Shown: one piece after another, positions 26,301-37,957 of the stretch
How positions within the stretch are numbered: the first letter of the stretch is position 1
Layout: every line of letters begins with the position of its first letter
DNA from: Zonotrichia leucophrys gambelii
Taxonomy: Eukaryota > Chordata > Aves > Passeriformes > Passerellidae
Direction: 5' to 3'
Assembly (NCBI RefSeq): GCF_028769735.1
Contig: NC_088169.1
Location: 45,847,229-45,911,228, forward strand
Length of the DNA stretch: 64,000 bases
Translations under genes and position numbers: made by a program
The notes under the pieces: model-generated
The model's input: the letters and a program-made list of their open reading frames with translations, nothing else
Told to the model about the DNA's origin: nothing
The model's database searches: none

Positions 26301-29300
26301 TACACAATCTTTAAAAGTATATCAGATGTCATCTGCAATAGTGGACATTAGAAAGGCAAAGGTGTTAGTTAAATTATTTTGTGCCTGAAAATAATATCTC
26401 CAAGGTGTAATTTCATAGTTTTTTTGGTAGATAATGAAGTTGCTATGGAATAGCAAAATATTTAAAGAAACATCTATAGTCAAATACACAAAAGTATAGT
26501 GGAAATTAATAAAAATCATACAGAGCCAGGAAAAAGAAAGAAAGTTCCAAAATAGGTTTTGTTATATTTTACTGTAAGAGTGACATTCTGCTAGAAATCT
26601 TGTAAAAGGCTTCATAAAATCTTTTAGGTTTTTTTTTTTTTTTTAATTAAATGCAACATAACTATAATAATTGCATGTAAAACTGATTTAGTCTAAGGTA
26701 CACAGGAAAAAACTTCCAACAAGATGCATTTGTGATACTTTTCTAACATGATACAGGTACTAATCATGGCATGTAAGGATTATTCTTTTCTCATTGGTTT
26801 TGCATGAATCATTGCAGAACAGGAAATTTGTATTTATCAATTTTACTAATATTTCTTGTTTTAAAGTAAAATAGTATAAAACATTGTCTGAAGAAGAAAG
26901 TCATAGAATTGTTTGCTTCGAACAACAGTGTGAAGAGGACAAGGAACAGTAACTATTTCCTTTGAACTTTTGAGAAACTCACTAGCAAAAACAATCAAAT
27001 ATTGTAGGATCAGCTAGAAATGACAGATCTTCTTAAGATGAGGTGATCAAGAGTATTATACTATTTCTTGAGACATCATAGTATCTGGAGAGAGAGCACT
27101 CTGCTCCCCAAAGCAGTGTGGTTGTCCTTTTAAAATATCTCAGCAGTTACAGACTCTTTTCGTTAAATCCATTTTTGCTGACACTAGTACTTCCAAAGTA
27201 GTTAACAATTGCTAGAAAATGAAGTCAGCCTGGAAAGGTAGAAGGTGGAAGTTGTCACCTGCAGTACAGAGACATGCAGAAGTTACAATGTAAGGGAGAG
27301 CTCTGAGGTCAGAGTAAAATGCCAATCCTTTCACTGTGTACTTGGTAAGACCTGGAGTACAGTACTTCAAAATGGGTTAAGCAGTTAAACTAATGCAAGC
27401 AAAACATATGGCCCTGGAAAAAAAATTAGATTACATAAAGATTACAAGAGGCTTATGATTTCAAAATATACACTTGATATTAACTTCCATTCCCTCCACA
27501 CCAATTATTTTTCTTTATGCTTAACCAGGGATCCTCATTTGTAAAAGAAGAGATCATTCACTCATCTTGATCCATAGACAAGGTAAGAAAAATAGAAAAC
27601 ATTCAGACCATAGAAGACCTCTCTTGTACAGATCAATCTCTCCTGCAGTTCTTTCTGTCATCAAAAAGACCTTTTGTCAGGACTGCACTTTTTGTTTAAC
27701 ACAGGAAAGCTGATGAAAAAATCAGACACTTGAAAGAATAAAGGGAATAAAGAGCAGCAGAAAGTATTGAAAATCATTTTGAATGCTCACTTCATAAACA
27801 AAGCTACAAATGTTCCTCTCTGGTCGATGACTTCAGGGGCTTCTAGCACAAAGAATAACAAATTCAACTGACTTATGCTTGTAGAACAGGGCCAGAATCC
27901 CAGTATAGGCTGGTAGAAGAGGGAGATTGATTGACCTGTAGAGCGGCAAGACATGGGGAAAAAAAATGTTCTGTATTTGCTGTCCTTGATGTATGATGTA
28001 TTCCAAATGCCCAATGTTCTAGTTGAGGGAATTCTTGCTAAGATGAGAATGCAACAAATCCTAACATTTCTTACTATTGCTGAAATAATTCATGTCTCAG
28101 TAAGTGACAGAAAACCAGGTTAGTAAAAAGGTTTAGGGCTCAATATACAACTTTAAAGACACTTGCCTTGCCTTCACATATCTGTATATGTATACATATA
28201 CATGCATATATACTATGCTATTTTTAATGTCTTATGCCACTGCGCACTGCTTGTCATTCACAATTGTCATAAAACAATATTTCATTATGCAAAGAGATAT
28301 AAAAAAAAAAAGGTAAAGAAAACACCTGCAAACTTTCATTGAAGACGGTAGTAAGAGAGAGTGCTCGAACAAAGAAGGAAAAAAAGAGAAAGGCTGCAAC
28401 CATTTTTACTCAGAGCCTCCTTCTTTTTTGAGGTAAAATGATCAAGAATTCCTCTGTGGTATTCTAAGGAAATTTTCTTCTTGTACTGGCTTTCTTGAGA
28501 AACAAGGTCAGTCTTTCCATATCTCTTTCTAAATGAAAGAGATCTTTTGCTCACCTACCCAACACTATAGAGCTCCTGAGACACTGCATTATTGATGGAG
28601 ATGTTGCAGACCTGCACCACAGCTTTGCCCTATTCTTCAGAATGATTTCAAGGCAATCTGTCCTTTGAGTCTAACTGTTCTTTCAGCTCAATCACTTCTT
28701 TCTATAAATCCTCAGAAATCTCAAGATGGCTTTCTATTACATGGGAAAAGATAATTAAAAAAAAAAAAAAGGAAAATAAACCAACTAAAAAAACCCAAAC
28801 CACAAATGAAGCAAAAATTCTTACACAGTGAGAGATAAATTAATGCCTTCTCCAGAAATATGATCAATCTCTTAATCCAAAATATAAATTCTTGCATAAA
28901 TCTGGCTTTTGGAAAATATGCATGGTATTTTTCAAAACTACTGATAAAATTACTTATCTTTAAGGCTCTATGAATAATAAAAAAACTGAAGTTTCTCATA
29001 GCTCAGTTTTTTTCTCTGTAACATGAAATTTTTTAGGCACAGTTTTTTTTTGCATGTGACCATGAACACTAGTAACTATTGGAGTACCAGCCATGAGAAA
29101 AGGGACAAGGTTTGCACAGCAGTTTTCTCAGACACTGACCTATGGGTCGTGAATTGACTTTCAAAGGAATGACCACTCATCCTCACCACTTTTCTTGACT
29201 GTTTTAAACCTTTCAAGGTTTCCATTTATTGTTAACATCAAATCAACGTGCATTGCAAGTTGCCGGGCAGAAAGAGACAATCTTTTTAATCAAAGTGTCT

Positions 29301-32300
29301 CTGTGCCATCATGACAAAGTCCCTGTAGATATCTATAGTAAACATATTAAAAAAAAATTAGGATATTTTTATGCAAGCAATTCCTTATTTCAGAAACCAG
29401 CTTCTCTCCTAGGAGATGGAGTCAATATTTTATAGCAAGGCTAAATGTCTGTCTTTGGGCCAATGTTTTAAGGGGTCCAAGTAGAAAAAAAATATACACT
29501 GCTTGAGAAGCCATTTACTAGCATTTTTGGGTTGTTGTCTATCTGAATAAAATATGTGATTAGAAATGACCATGTATTTTTTTTTTCTATCATTAGTATC
29601 TTCCTGCTGTGACTACATGGATTTTTTAAAATTTTAATTTAGTCTTTATATTCCCATAGTCTTTCCTCTAATTTTAGTGTACTCCTGCTTTTGCAGAGAT
29701 CACAGAAGAATAAGTTGCCAGTAAAGTAACCATCACACTTTTTTTTTACAAAAGAACTGAAAAGTGAAGAAAACTATGGCAGCATTTATGATGTGCTAGC
29801 ATAATGAAAATAATATATAAACAAAAAGCTACCACACACTAACATGATTATGACTCAAATCATGCAGATGAGAGTTAGCATGTTAAAATAAACTATTTTA
29901 AATTGAAAGTATATATCTTATATATTAATCTGAAATTAAACATTTACAAGTGTCTGTCCATACACAAAACACTAAATAGAGCTGTGTATATTTTTAAGAA
30001 AGTGAAATGAGAGCTAGGAAAGCAGTAAATTTGTTCTTAATCCATTTGTTAACTTGTTCAACTCACCTTTCATATGTGGAGATGGTTTGAATTCTTATCT
30101 GGCTGCTTTTGCCTGTGCTGTCTTGAGCATCTTCTCAGACAGCAACTTATTAACAGTTATGATAAACACCCTAGGAAGATTGACAGAAAATGTACACACC
30201 ACCATTGAGAAAAAAATATTTTCATATGTCTTCTAAAATGTGCTATTCTCTACCTCCATCTACTGGAGAATTCTTAACAACTAAATGACTGAAGATTTTT
30301 CTAATTCTTCCTCAATGCATCTGTTATTTTCAAGGAAAGCTAAACACCAGTTCAGTGAAAAAAAAAAGACTTCAGACTATATGCCTCAAAAATAACATTT
30401 TAAGCATAATCATTAGCTCAGTCATTTCTGTTTGGATATAACCATTCTTATAAACATCTAAAGCTGTAAAAAATATAGTGACCTAAATTAGCAATATTTT
30501 TTTTTCAAAAAAGACAAACAAATGAGAAGCAAAACAAACAATGAAAGAAAACCCCATAGCAGCATCTCTTAGTCAATGGAAAGTCCCTAGATACCTTCAG
30601 CAGAACTGGAGAACTTCTCTGCATTCCAAGACTTCCACAAATATGAGTGTCTATCTATATTAATAGCAAATTTAATTCAATAAAAACTACAGCAAAATAA
30701 ATAGTGCTGAGGACCTTGATATCCACATTGCATGCATTTTCCAGTGCTTTACCCCAACCTAGTCATAGGCTGTGTACTGAGAACCCTTCAGCAGATGAAA
30801 TGACAGCTTTTTCTGGCAAAGTATAATTGGAAAGATGACCATTGTGTACAGTTTGAGAACCCCATATGGACGGCACTTCAGCACAGAGAGTACAAATGAG
30901 CTATTTATTCAAAAATGGACAAACAAGGAGATAAACAACCCTTTTGGTCTGAACCATAACATATAATGCAGCCATGCTGAGAGATGCCACTACACAAGCA
31001 AAGCCAAGCCACTCATAACTGATCTTTTGCTTCATGTCATTTTAAATTCAGGTTTTGTTTCCAAAGAGGTCACATGGCAGCATGTTTGCAACCATCTCCC
31101 TCAACAAAGCCCAGCCACATCACTTTCAGCATAAAACAGAGCATTCACTGCCACCTTGATTTAGTACTATTGTTGGGAAAATTGAAATTATCTCATAGTA
31201 TGTATTTTGGGCATAGTGGGTGACCTGTATTACATGTCTTCCTAAATTTCAGACTACAAGCCCACACCCTCTGTTTTCTAAGCAGGGCCTGCTAGATGAC
31301 CAGGACGCAAGTACTTTGGATGAAGAAGGGGTGATATGCAGATTACCCTAATTGTTCTTATTTCAGTTATGATCATCTCCTGGTGAAATGGAATCCCTTT
31401 TGCAGAAAGGAAACCCAGGCTCAGAATTGGAAAGAAATAGGTTGGAAAAAAGAGAAAAGGAAAAAAGAAAGTCTCTATAAAAATGAGTAAAGTTTTTGTT
31501 TTTAAGACCCATGAAATAAGTGATTTCTATAATATCAGACATATGAAAGCAAGAAAAAAAAGGAATTTTTCTTTGAAGAAAAAACAATATCAGTAATTTA
31601 GCTGAGTTTATTTCATTATATAATATAGAAAACATATTTAATTGCAAAAAACTAAGGAGTAACCACTGAATAATTATTGATACTGCTTATGGTTTTCATT
31701 TTTGCTTGCAAAAAATGTTTGAAAGAAATAGAAGTGTATTAAATTATGTAGGAAATACAAGCATATTAGCTACGTCACATTTCAATTACTCAGAGGCTAC
31801 TTAATTCACAGAACTTTATGGAACTGTCAATGTGTAGAAAAATTATGTGGTAATTAAAGAATTGAGGAAAAATTGTCATGTAGAAGTATCAAAATAATGT
31901 GAGCATAACTTTCAAAGTTTGGGGGTTTTTTTCTGTTCAGGTATTTTATTAACTGTAGGTTACTCCATTGCATATCCTAGAGGCCTCAACCTCCAAATTT
32001 CCTGACTGAATAGTTAATCTTAACACTGGGAAACACCAACTGACCTAATTTCCAAAATTCAGTTTGCAAAGGAAGGTGAGAAGTTGGTGTGCTCTCAAAT
32101 TTCTCTTAGACTTTGATTTAGGATATTGCCAGAATGTCCACTTGGGGCTTAGCAGTCACTCAAGCTTGGGAAGTGAAGCTATAAATTATCACTACTTCCA
32201 TTAGAAAATTTGGTTTTAGTCACTATTGTAATGGTTAGTCACATTATAGAAGCACTTAAGGATGTGGAGCATGTCCTAGTATTTATCACCCTTTTTTCCC

Positions 32301-33102
32301 GATTCTTTGTAAAAAAGCAAGTTTTCAAAAGACCAGTTTAAGCACAGGAACATCAATCCTCCCAAGGGAGTGTCAGAAATGTCAAATGCACCTGCAACAG
32401 GCAGTAACAACCACAATTTACTCCTATCCTTTTGTCTGCAGATGCTGTTTTCTTCTATTAGCAAGTACTGCAAGTCCTTCACAAATCACTGTGGTCATCT
32501 ATTGACTCATACTGCTCTAAACCTACAGACATTGTCATCAATGTACAAAGGCAGAGCGAAGAAAACATCATCAAACTATAAAAAAGCCAGAACAGAGGCC
32601 ATCCTGTTCTCCACCTCTCCTTCCAAACCCTCAGCTTTGATTTGAATCTGAAAGCTATTAGAGAGAAAACATTTTTCCTCCTTGACAGGCTAGAAAGTAA
32701 TTTGCATGATTCCTGACTTTTTGGGTAACAAGACACTTTGAGATGTTTTTGAAGAGCTGATTAATATAATTGGAGATTTCCCTCTTGGTATAAATGGCTG
32801 AGAAAGTTCAAACTAGAATTATGTTGCTTCTTGAAGGTAGTGTGTGAGCTTACTTCCCTTCTCTTTCTTCTTTATTGGTTTACTTAAATGGAAATGCTGA
32901 GAAGGCAAGACCATAATTCAGCAATTCACAAGTCATAGCATACAAATATAATGTGTTCTGTCTTACCAAGTATATTGAGAAATTAGGAGTTCAATAGGAG
33001 GGATCCAATATCATCAACCTATCAAGCATTTACATGAGTCTGAAAATATATTTGCTTTTTATATCAGATGTCGTTTTGTCTTTATTCAAATGTACAAAAA
33101 TA

Positions 33103-33210
33103 AACAAACAAAAAAACCCACAACCAACAAATCAACCAACAAAAGCAAAACAAAAAAAAAAAAATCCCCCACACCAACCAACCAACCAACCAACAAAATC
33201 AAAGCAAAAG
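33103..33210. repeat. A/C-rich simple repeat with (AACC)n core
   Basis: An A-rich tract with interspersed C, including a run of five 'ccaa' units at about 33174-33194. The 60-codon open frame over it is composed almost entirely of lysine, glutamine, proline and threonine and is an artefact of the repeat. Confidence 0.85.
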
Positions 33211-35003
33211 CAGTAATAAAACTTTAATTCATCTGCAGAAAAGGTGAGAGCTAAAAAGCATTTCTTTAATTATGTGATTTAAAGAATTACATGTAAATTA
33301 ATTAAATTATGTGTAAATATTCCTGCATGATTATTTAGGGATATGAAAGCATTAGAGACCAGAAAGAAATATTTCTCCTTACACAAGAACTGAAAATGTA
33401 TAATTTAGCTTTCATATAAACGAAAAAGTTCTTCCAGAAGCCTAACTTGTATACTGTAGTAAAGTTATTTAATGATTTGGTTTACCAATTCAGAAGAATA
33501 ATAATGAGTCTTGTTTTTCTTACTGCCCTTCATTTTGTTTTTATTGTCACCATAATTAACAAGATGTTATTCTGTCAGTATTTAATTAAGCCTCTCAACA
33601 GTGCCATTTGGTGAAGCTAATTATTTAGATTTCATACCTTTGCATCTTAGCTCATACCTTACCCTGTACATGAATGCAGATAGTTTGGAGAACAAACAGG
33701 ACAAACTGCAGATTTGTGTGCAGTCACAGGGCTTTGATCTCATTATGGAGATGTGGTAGGATAGCCCTTCTGACTGGAATGTGCTAGATCTCTGTTGGCA
33801 GAAGACATGGTTGCATTGTTGATATGTTATGGGTGGGGGAAAGCCATGAAACACAAAGTACAACAGGTTGATATACATCCAGCTTCAAGTGGGAAACCCA
33901 GGTATCTCCCCTGACAGGGAGAGTTTAACAGTGCCTGACATAACACTGTGGATCATATGCATATGAAATGGAGTTTGAGAAATTCACAGAACTGAAGTAT
34001 TTTAAGAAAACAATATATTAAACCCCCCTTTCTATTATCCTTGTATTGTCTCTTGCATCAAATTCCTGAGAGGGCCTTTTGGTCATCTAGCCAGCTAAAG
34101 AACAGGGAAGAAAGGAGTAAGCGATATTTTTTGGAGTGCATACAAAAGTCAATGCTTTACTGCATTCCTGTAATGGTAATAAAAATGTGAAAAATTAAAA
34201 ATAGCTAAATATTGCATATATAAATCAACAGTAAGTAACTGCAGACAGTTTTCCAGAAGTGTTGCAGTAGTCTTCAGATACACCACTGCTTCACTACTCT
34301 GCCTTAATTAGTTGTGTGAGAGAACAGGGTTTCCTAGTGGTATATTTCAAGGAATACTGGACTGGGCTGAGAGGATTTAAACCACCTTCTCTGTCCTAGT
34401 GATAGAATAAGGAATGGTGGTTAGATCTTGGAAGGAGAAAACACAGTAGTGACAACATACGCATGTGCTAAACATGTGCCAAGCTGCAAACCTAGGAGCC
34501 AAGTGCCAGGATCTGTTAGATCACAGAAATTAAAATACCAAAAAGCAGAGCAGGCCATCAAAACTTCTTACTCTAAAATATTAAGGAGATTCTAAATCTT
34601 ACATATTAAATGAATAGAGATGCCACATGGGAATGTCTTGATTCCCTCAGGGAAGATCTCATAAAAATGTAGATATGACAGAAGCTGATTTTTGCATTGG
34701 AATTAATACAAAATGCTAGGAGAATTATGGTACAAAACCTAATTTGACAACACATTTAAAAGACATCTATCAAAAATATTTTGCCATAATTTTAGTAAGC
34801 ACCATGAAAAAAAGAAAAAAATACAGTGACTAAAAAATCCATTTTAATATATGGTAGGACATGTAACTTTTAAAAGTAAACTCAGAGGAGACAAAAATAA
34901 AGCAAAAATTATTTTTAGCCTTTTATGTCCTTGTTGACTAGTCCTTTGTTCCTAGCTTGATTTCTCCCTGGAAATTTAGTTCCTTTTTCCTCTGTTTGGT
35001 TTT

Positions 35004-35052
35004 AGGTAATTCCGTATTACCTAATTAATGAATACGTTCCTACGTATTCATT
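35004..35052. repeat. Two adjacent short hairpins
   Basis: The first has arms aggtaat (35004-35010) and attacct (35016-35022) with a 5-nt loop. The second has 11-bp perfect arms, 35027-35037 and 35042-35052, with a 4-nt loop. They are 4 bases apart, in AT-rich DNA without nearby open frames. Confidence 0.8.
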
Positions 35053-35091
35053 TTTTATCCCATTTTGATCATTACTTTCAACAGTATTTTT

Positions 35092-35118
35092 GTAGACTTC
35101 GTAGACTTCGTAGACTTT
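35092..35118. repeat. GTAGACTTC tandem triplet
   Basis: Three consecutive copies of the 9-mer gtagacttc, the last with one change (gtagacttt). Confidence 0.9.
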
Positions 35119-36465
35119 GCTGCTCACCTGGGAGATTTCTTGTCCGCTGTGTTTTTAGAGTAGTATAATATACATAGTGTCATACAAATAAAACACCACA
35201 GGTTGCGAGAAGTGGAGGTGACTGTTGCACAATAGGGTGTCTTTGTCATTTCACCTTCCTCTGCTTCATCATACTGAGAAAGCCAAACAGGCAAAAAGGA
35301 GCTGTACATTTTGGACAATGACTATTCAGAAAGTTGGACTTCCCTGATTAAGGAGGACCTACACCTTCAAGTTCTTTCTGCATGGGGAGGGATTACACAA
35401 CCATGCAGTGTTTATTTAATTTTTGCTAGCAATGACAACAACCATAGGCGGCGAAAAGGGATTTGACAGTCATCTTGTGAGGGCAGCAGTCCTGAAGGCA
35501 CTGCTTGAGACAGACTAAGACTGCCAAATTTGACACAACCACAACAATAATTCGCCTTAAGACACAGTGCTGGCTAGGATTGACCAGCAGACTTCAAGGG
35601 TAGATCAGGAAGGCTTTACCCTACTGAGTCCTGTGACAGGACAGTTTCCCAGTGCTAGGTGCAAGGAACAATGGATGCCTTCCCAGGACTGAGCTGGTTT
35701 AGTTGTGCCAATCCTCATGCAGGTGAGCTTCAGTGTGGCACTGAGTCACTTACTGAAAGGGCTGCAGTAAGGGATGGATAATATTAAAAAAATCAGAGCA
35801 GAACTCAGCAGCAGGAAGATTGATGAGTTTTTCATAGATGTCCTGGAAATCCAACAGCCTCAACCCTGCTTTGTTAGCAGAGGAGAGCTAAGACTGTGCT
35901 TGAATCAGTAAAGCTTAGAGACCACAAGGTTAGGGCAGGCTGAAAGACTGGCTTTTCAGCAACAGGACAAAAGCTTCTCTCCTCTTGCAGATGTGCTCAT
36001 AAGAAGAAGAACTAAGACCTGGTAATGGATAAGCAGGAACAACTTCCACAAGGAAAGGCATATCAGGAAACCAAGTGTGATATGAGACAAAGACAGGGCA
36101 GTCTGCGATGCTGTTTAGGAACTTCTTTCTGCAGGTCAAGTTGACTCACATTTTTATATGTTTTGGTCCATTAGCATATTGGAGCGAATTGTCCTATTAT
36201 AGCTTTTGGTTATGAATTCCCATCCTTCTTGTTTTCCTCTCTTTGGTCCACCATTGTTTGTACTCTTGGGCCTGAGATTTGGATGGATGGCCCTTGATCC
36301 CCAGCTAGAGAAGGAATTTTAATAATTTTGTTTACCTACTCTGTGAAGAGAGCTTACTGTCCCCTCATATGAAGCTCAGAAATACAGACTAAAGCAGTAG
36401 AGAATCTGAAAAATATAAAATCTAAAACCTGAGGTATCAATTCCGATGCCTAACAAACCTTTCAG

Positions 36466-36904
36466 TGATTTTTTTTTTCCTAATCCATAATGTGAAACTC
36501 CTTGGGTGCAACTTGAGGCCATTTCCTCGTCTTTTCACTTGAGACATGGCAGAAGAGACTGATCCCACTTCACTACAATCTCCTTTCAGATAATTGTATA
36601 GAGCAGTGAGGTTCCACCTGGGCCTTCTCTTCTCCAGACCAAGCAATCCCAGTTACCTCAGTCACTCCCACAAGAGGTTTTCTTTGACCCTTCATCACCA
36701 TTGTTGCCCATGTCTGGACACAGTCCAGCATCTCAATGTCCTTTTTGAAGTGGGTGGCCCAAAACTGAACACAACACTTGATGTGTCGCCTCACCAGTAT
36801 ATTAACCTTGATACAGTTCAGGATGCCACTGGCCTTCTTCATCACCTGGGAACACACAGGCTCATGCTCAGCTGTGCATCAACCAGCATCCACAAGTCCC
36901 TTTC
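36466..36904 (-). mobile_element. CR1 LINE, 3' part of interrupted copy
   Basis: The plus strand shows the antisense of avian CR1: 'gcaacttgaggccatttcctcg', 'cttgagacatggcagaagag', 'cttctcttctccagacc', 'catcaccattgttgcccat', 'caggatgccactggccttct', 'ccagcatccacaagtcccttt'. It stops exactly at the left target duplication of the provirus and continues at 46146. The element is old, with several indels, and its extreme 3' end is missing or too diverged to see. Short open frames here (36573-36857 and 36594-36929) are CR1 remnants, not genes. Confidence 0.8.
36899..36904. repeat. Left target-site duplication CCTTTC
   Basis: The six bases before the LTR at 36905 equal the six bases after the other LTR (46146-46151). 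A 6-bp duplication is what alpha- and betaretroviral integrases produce. Its survival without change agrees with a young insertion and shows that this provirus did not arise by recombination between two proviruses. Confidence 0.95.
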
Positions 36905-37590
36905 TGCGCTAGGGCGTACGCGGCCCTAAATCCGGCTAGCTCGAGGGGTGAGAAGGCCAACGCCCCTGCGCATAGGAAGCCAGCTCCCTTCGGCGTCTTG
37001 GCCTCAGGCTGGGCTGGAGGAAGAGCTCGGAGTTGCGCACACGAGACGAATAAGGAGGTGACCACTTGCTGGGGGTGAACAGTCGGTTTATTGGGTGATC
37101 CGGAGGCACCAACAAGGAGGGGCACCAACCAGCAAATGGCCCCGAACAGGGGGAGCGACAAGGTTTTATAGGGAAGGGGAGGAGAGAGGAGGGGAGCCCA
37201 GCTATCCAATGGGGAAACTCAAAGGGAGGTACTGAACGTAACTGACATACACTAGAAACCAATGAATACAAAGTAAAGGAGGGGCCCCGGGACCACAGCC
37301 AATCACAACCCCCAGAGAGAAGAAGGTTCTCGAAACCTGGGAGGAGTGGGGGATGATTGACTGTGCCCAGGGAGGAGAAAAACATCTACTTATAAGGTGG
37401 GATGAGGGAGGAGCGGTCATACAAACTGTAACATTAGCAACTAAAAATAGCACGGTAACTAGGCAACTTAACTGACAAGGAGGCAGTGGCGGGAAAAACT
37501 GGGGAGAGAGGAACCATTTACAAAGAACAAAAGAGGGTACATTACATAAAATGGGGGAGTAAACTGAGAAACTTAAAACACACTACAACA
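36905..37590 (-). repeat. 3' LTR of the provirus
   Basis: 686 bp, starting TG and ending CA on the minus strand (TGTTGTAG... to ...GCGCA). It is identical to the LTR at 45460-46145 except at 36910 (T here, G at 45465 on the plus strand), six bases from the U5 end. It holds the same TATAAAA (37164-37170) and AATAAA (37087-37092) signals on the minus strand, of which the AATAAA is the one used to end viral transcripts. Inverted CCAAT boxes lie in U3 at 37206, 37259 and 37299. Confidence 0.97.
37087..37092 (-). terminator. Polyadenylation signal AATAAA in 3' LTR
   Basis: The plus strand has tttatt, so the minus strand reads AATAAA, 72 bases beyond the TATA box. A GT-rich stretch follows within 30 bases. 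This is the expected end signal for proviral transcripts. Confidence 0.8.
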
Positions 37591-37603
37591 TCTCCCGTTT
37601 CTT
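37591..37603 (-). promoter_or_regulatory. Polypurine tract
   Basis: Directly upstream of the 3' LTR the minus strand reads AAGAAACGGGAGA and then the LTR's TG. Such a tract primes plus-strand DNA synthesis in retroviruses. One C interrupts the purines. Confidence 0.85.
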
Positions 37604-37639
37604 AACAAATTAAATAAAGAAAACAGGAATGTCCGTAAC

Positions 37640-37957
37640 TCAAAAAGGAGGTGTCCGCGGCCGGTCCTGCCAATCTTCGCCTTCTTCGAGCTGGAGTTCG
37701 CCAGCCCACAGATGTTCTTGGGGCGGCTCGGTTGACCCCTCCTCGTCTGCAGCTCTTTCGGCCTCTGAGGAGAGGTCTTCCAGCTCGAAAGGTTCCTCTT
37801 GGGGAATTGTGGCATGATTGGCAGCCATAGTTGTGGCCCTGGCTATTAATTTTTGGACCAAACCGCGGATCAACATGAACAAAACTAAAAGTACAATCAA
37901 ACTCAAAACAATCTTAGAAACTGATTCTAAAACTGAACTGGCCCACCCGCTGAGGCC
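37640..37957 (-). pseudogene. env: Env membrane anchor and tail, downstream of a stop
   Basis: This segment is in the same frame as env and follows its TAG at 37958-37960 directly, with no further stop until 37640. It begins with a membrane-proximal stretch, then a hydrophobic segment (IVLSLIVLLVLFMLI, around 37923-37879) expected to span the membrane, then a charged, Glu-rich cytoplasmic tail of about 75 residues ending before the polypurine tract. The tail has ELEDL and LQLEEGE acidic patches. It is the C-terminal part of the transmembrane subunit, separated from the rest by a single nonsense codon. It would be translated only by readthrough. Confidence 0.85.

Larger units (their letters stand above)
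21851..36465. other. Host non-coding DNA, AT-rich
   Basis: About 14.6 kb without a supportable gene. Noted: a 22-bp-period tandem duplication at 23293-23336, A- or T-runs near 23209, 26629 and 28757, an alternating purine-pyrimidine tract near 28180-28215, an A/C-rich tract at 33103-33210, and two adjacent hairpins at 35004-35052. From about 35380 to 36420 composition becomes more balanced and resembles retroelement-derived DNA, but I could not assign it to a family. Confidence 0.45.

Noticed and set aside
33034..33216. 60-codon Lys/Gln/Pro/Thr-rich frame
   Set aside because: A product of an A/C-rich simple repeat.
36594..36929. 111-codon plus-strand frame next to the provirus
   Set aside because: It is the antisense of CR1 and runs across the target duplication into the LTR.
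36936..37385. 149-codon ATG-started frame in the LTR (also at 45491-45940), recalling an LTR-encoded accessory gene
   Set aside because: It runs from U3 across the TATA box, R and the AATAAA signal into U5. The 3' LTR transcript would be cleaved before its stop codon and the 5' LTR transcript would start inside it. No domain is recognisable.
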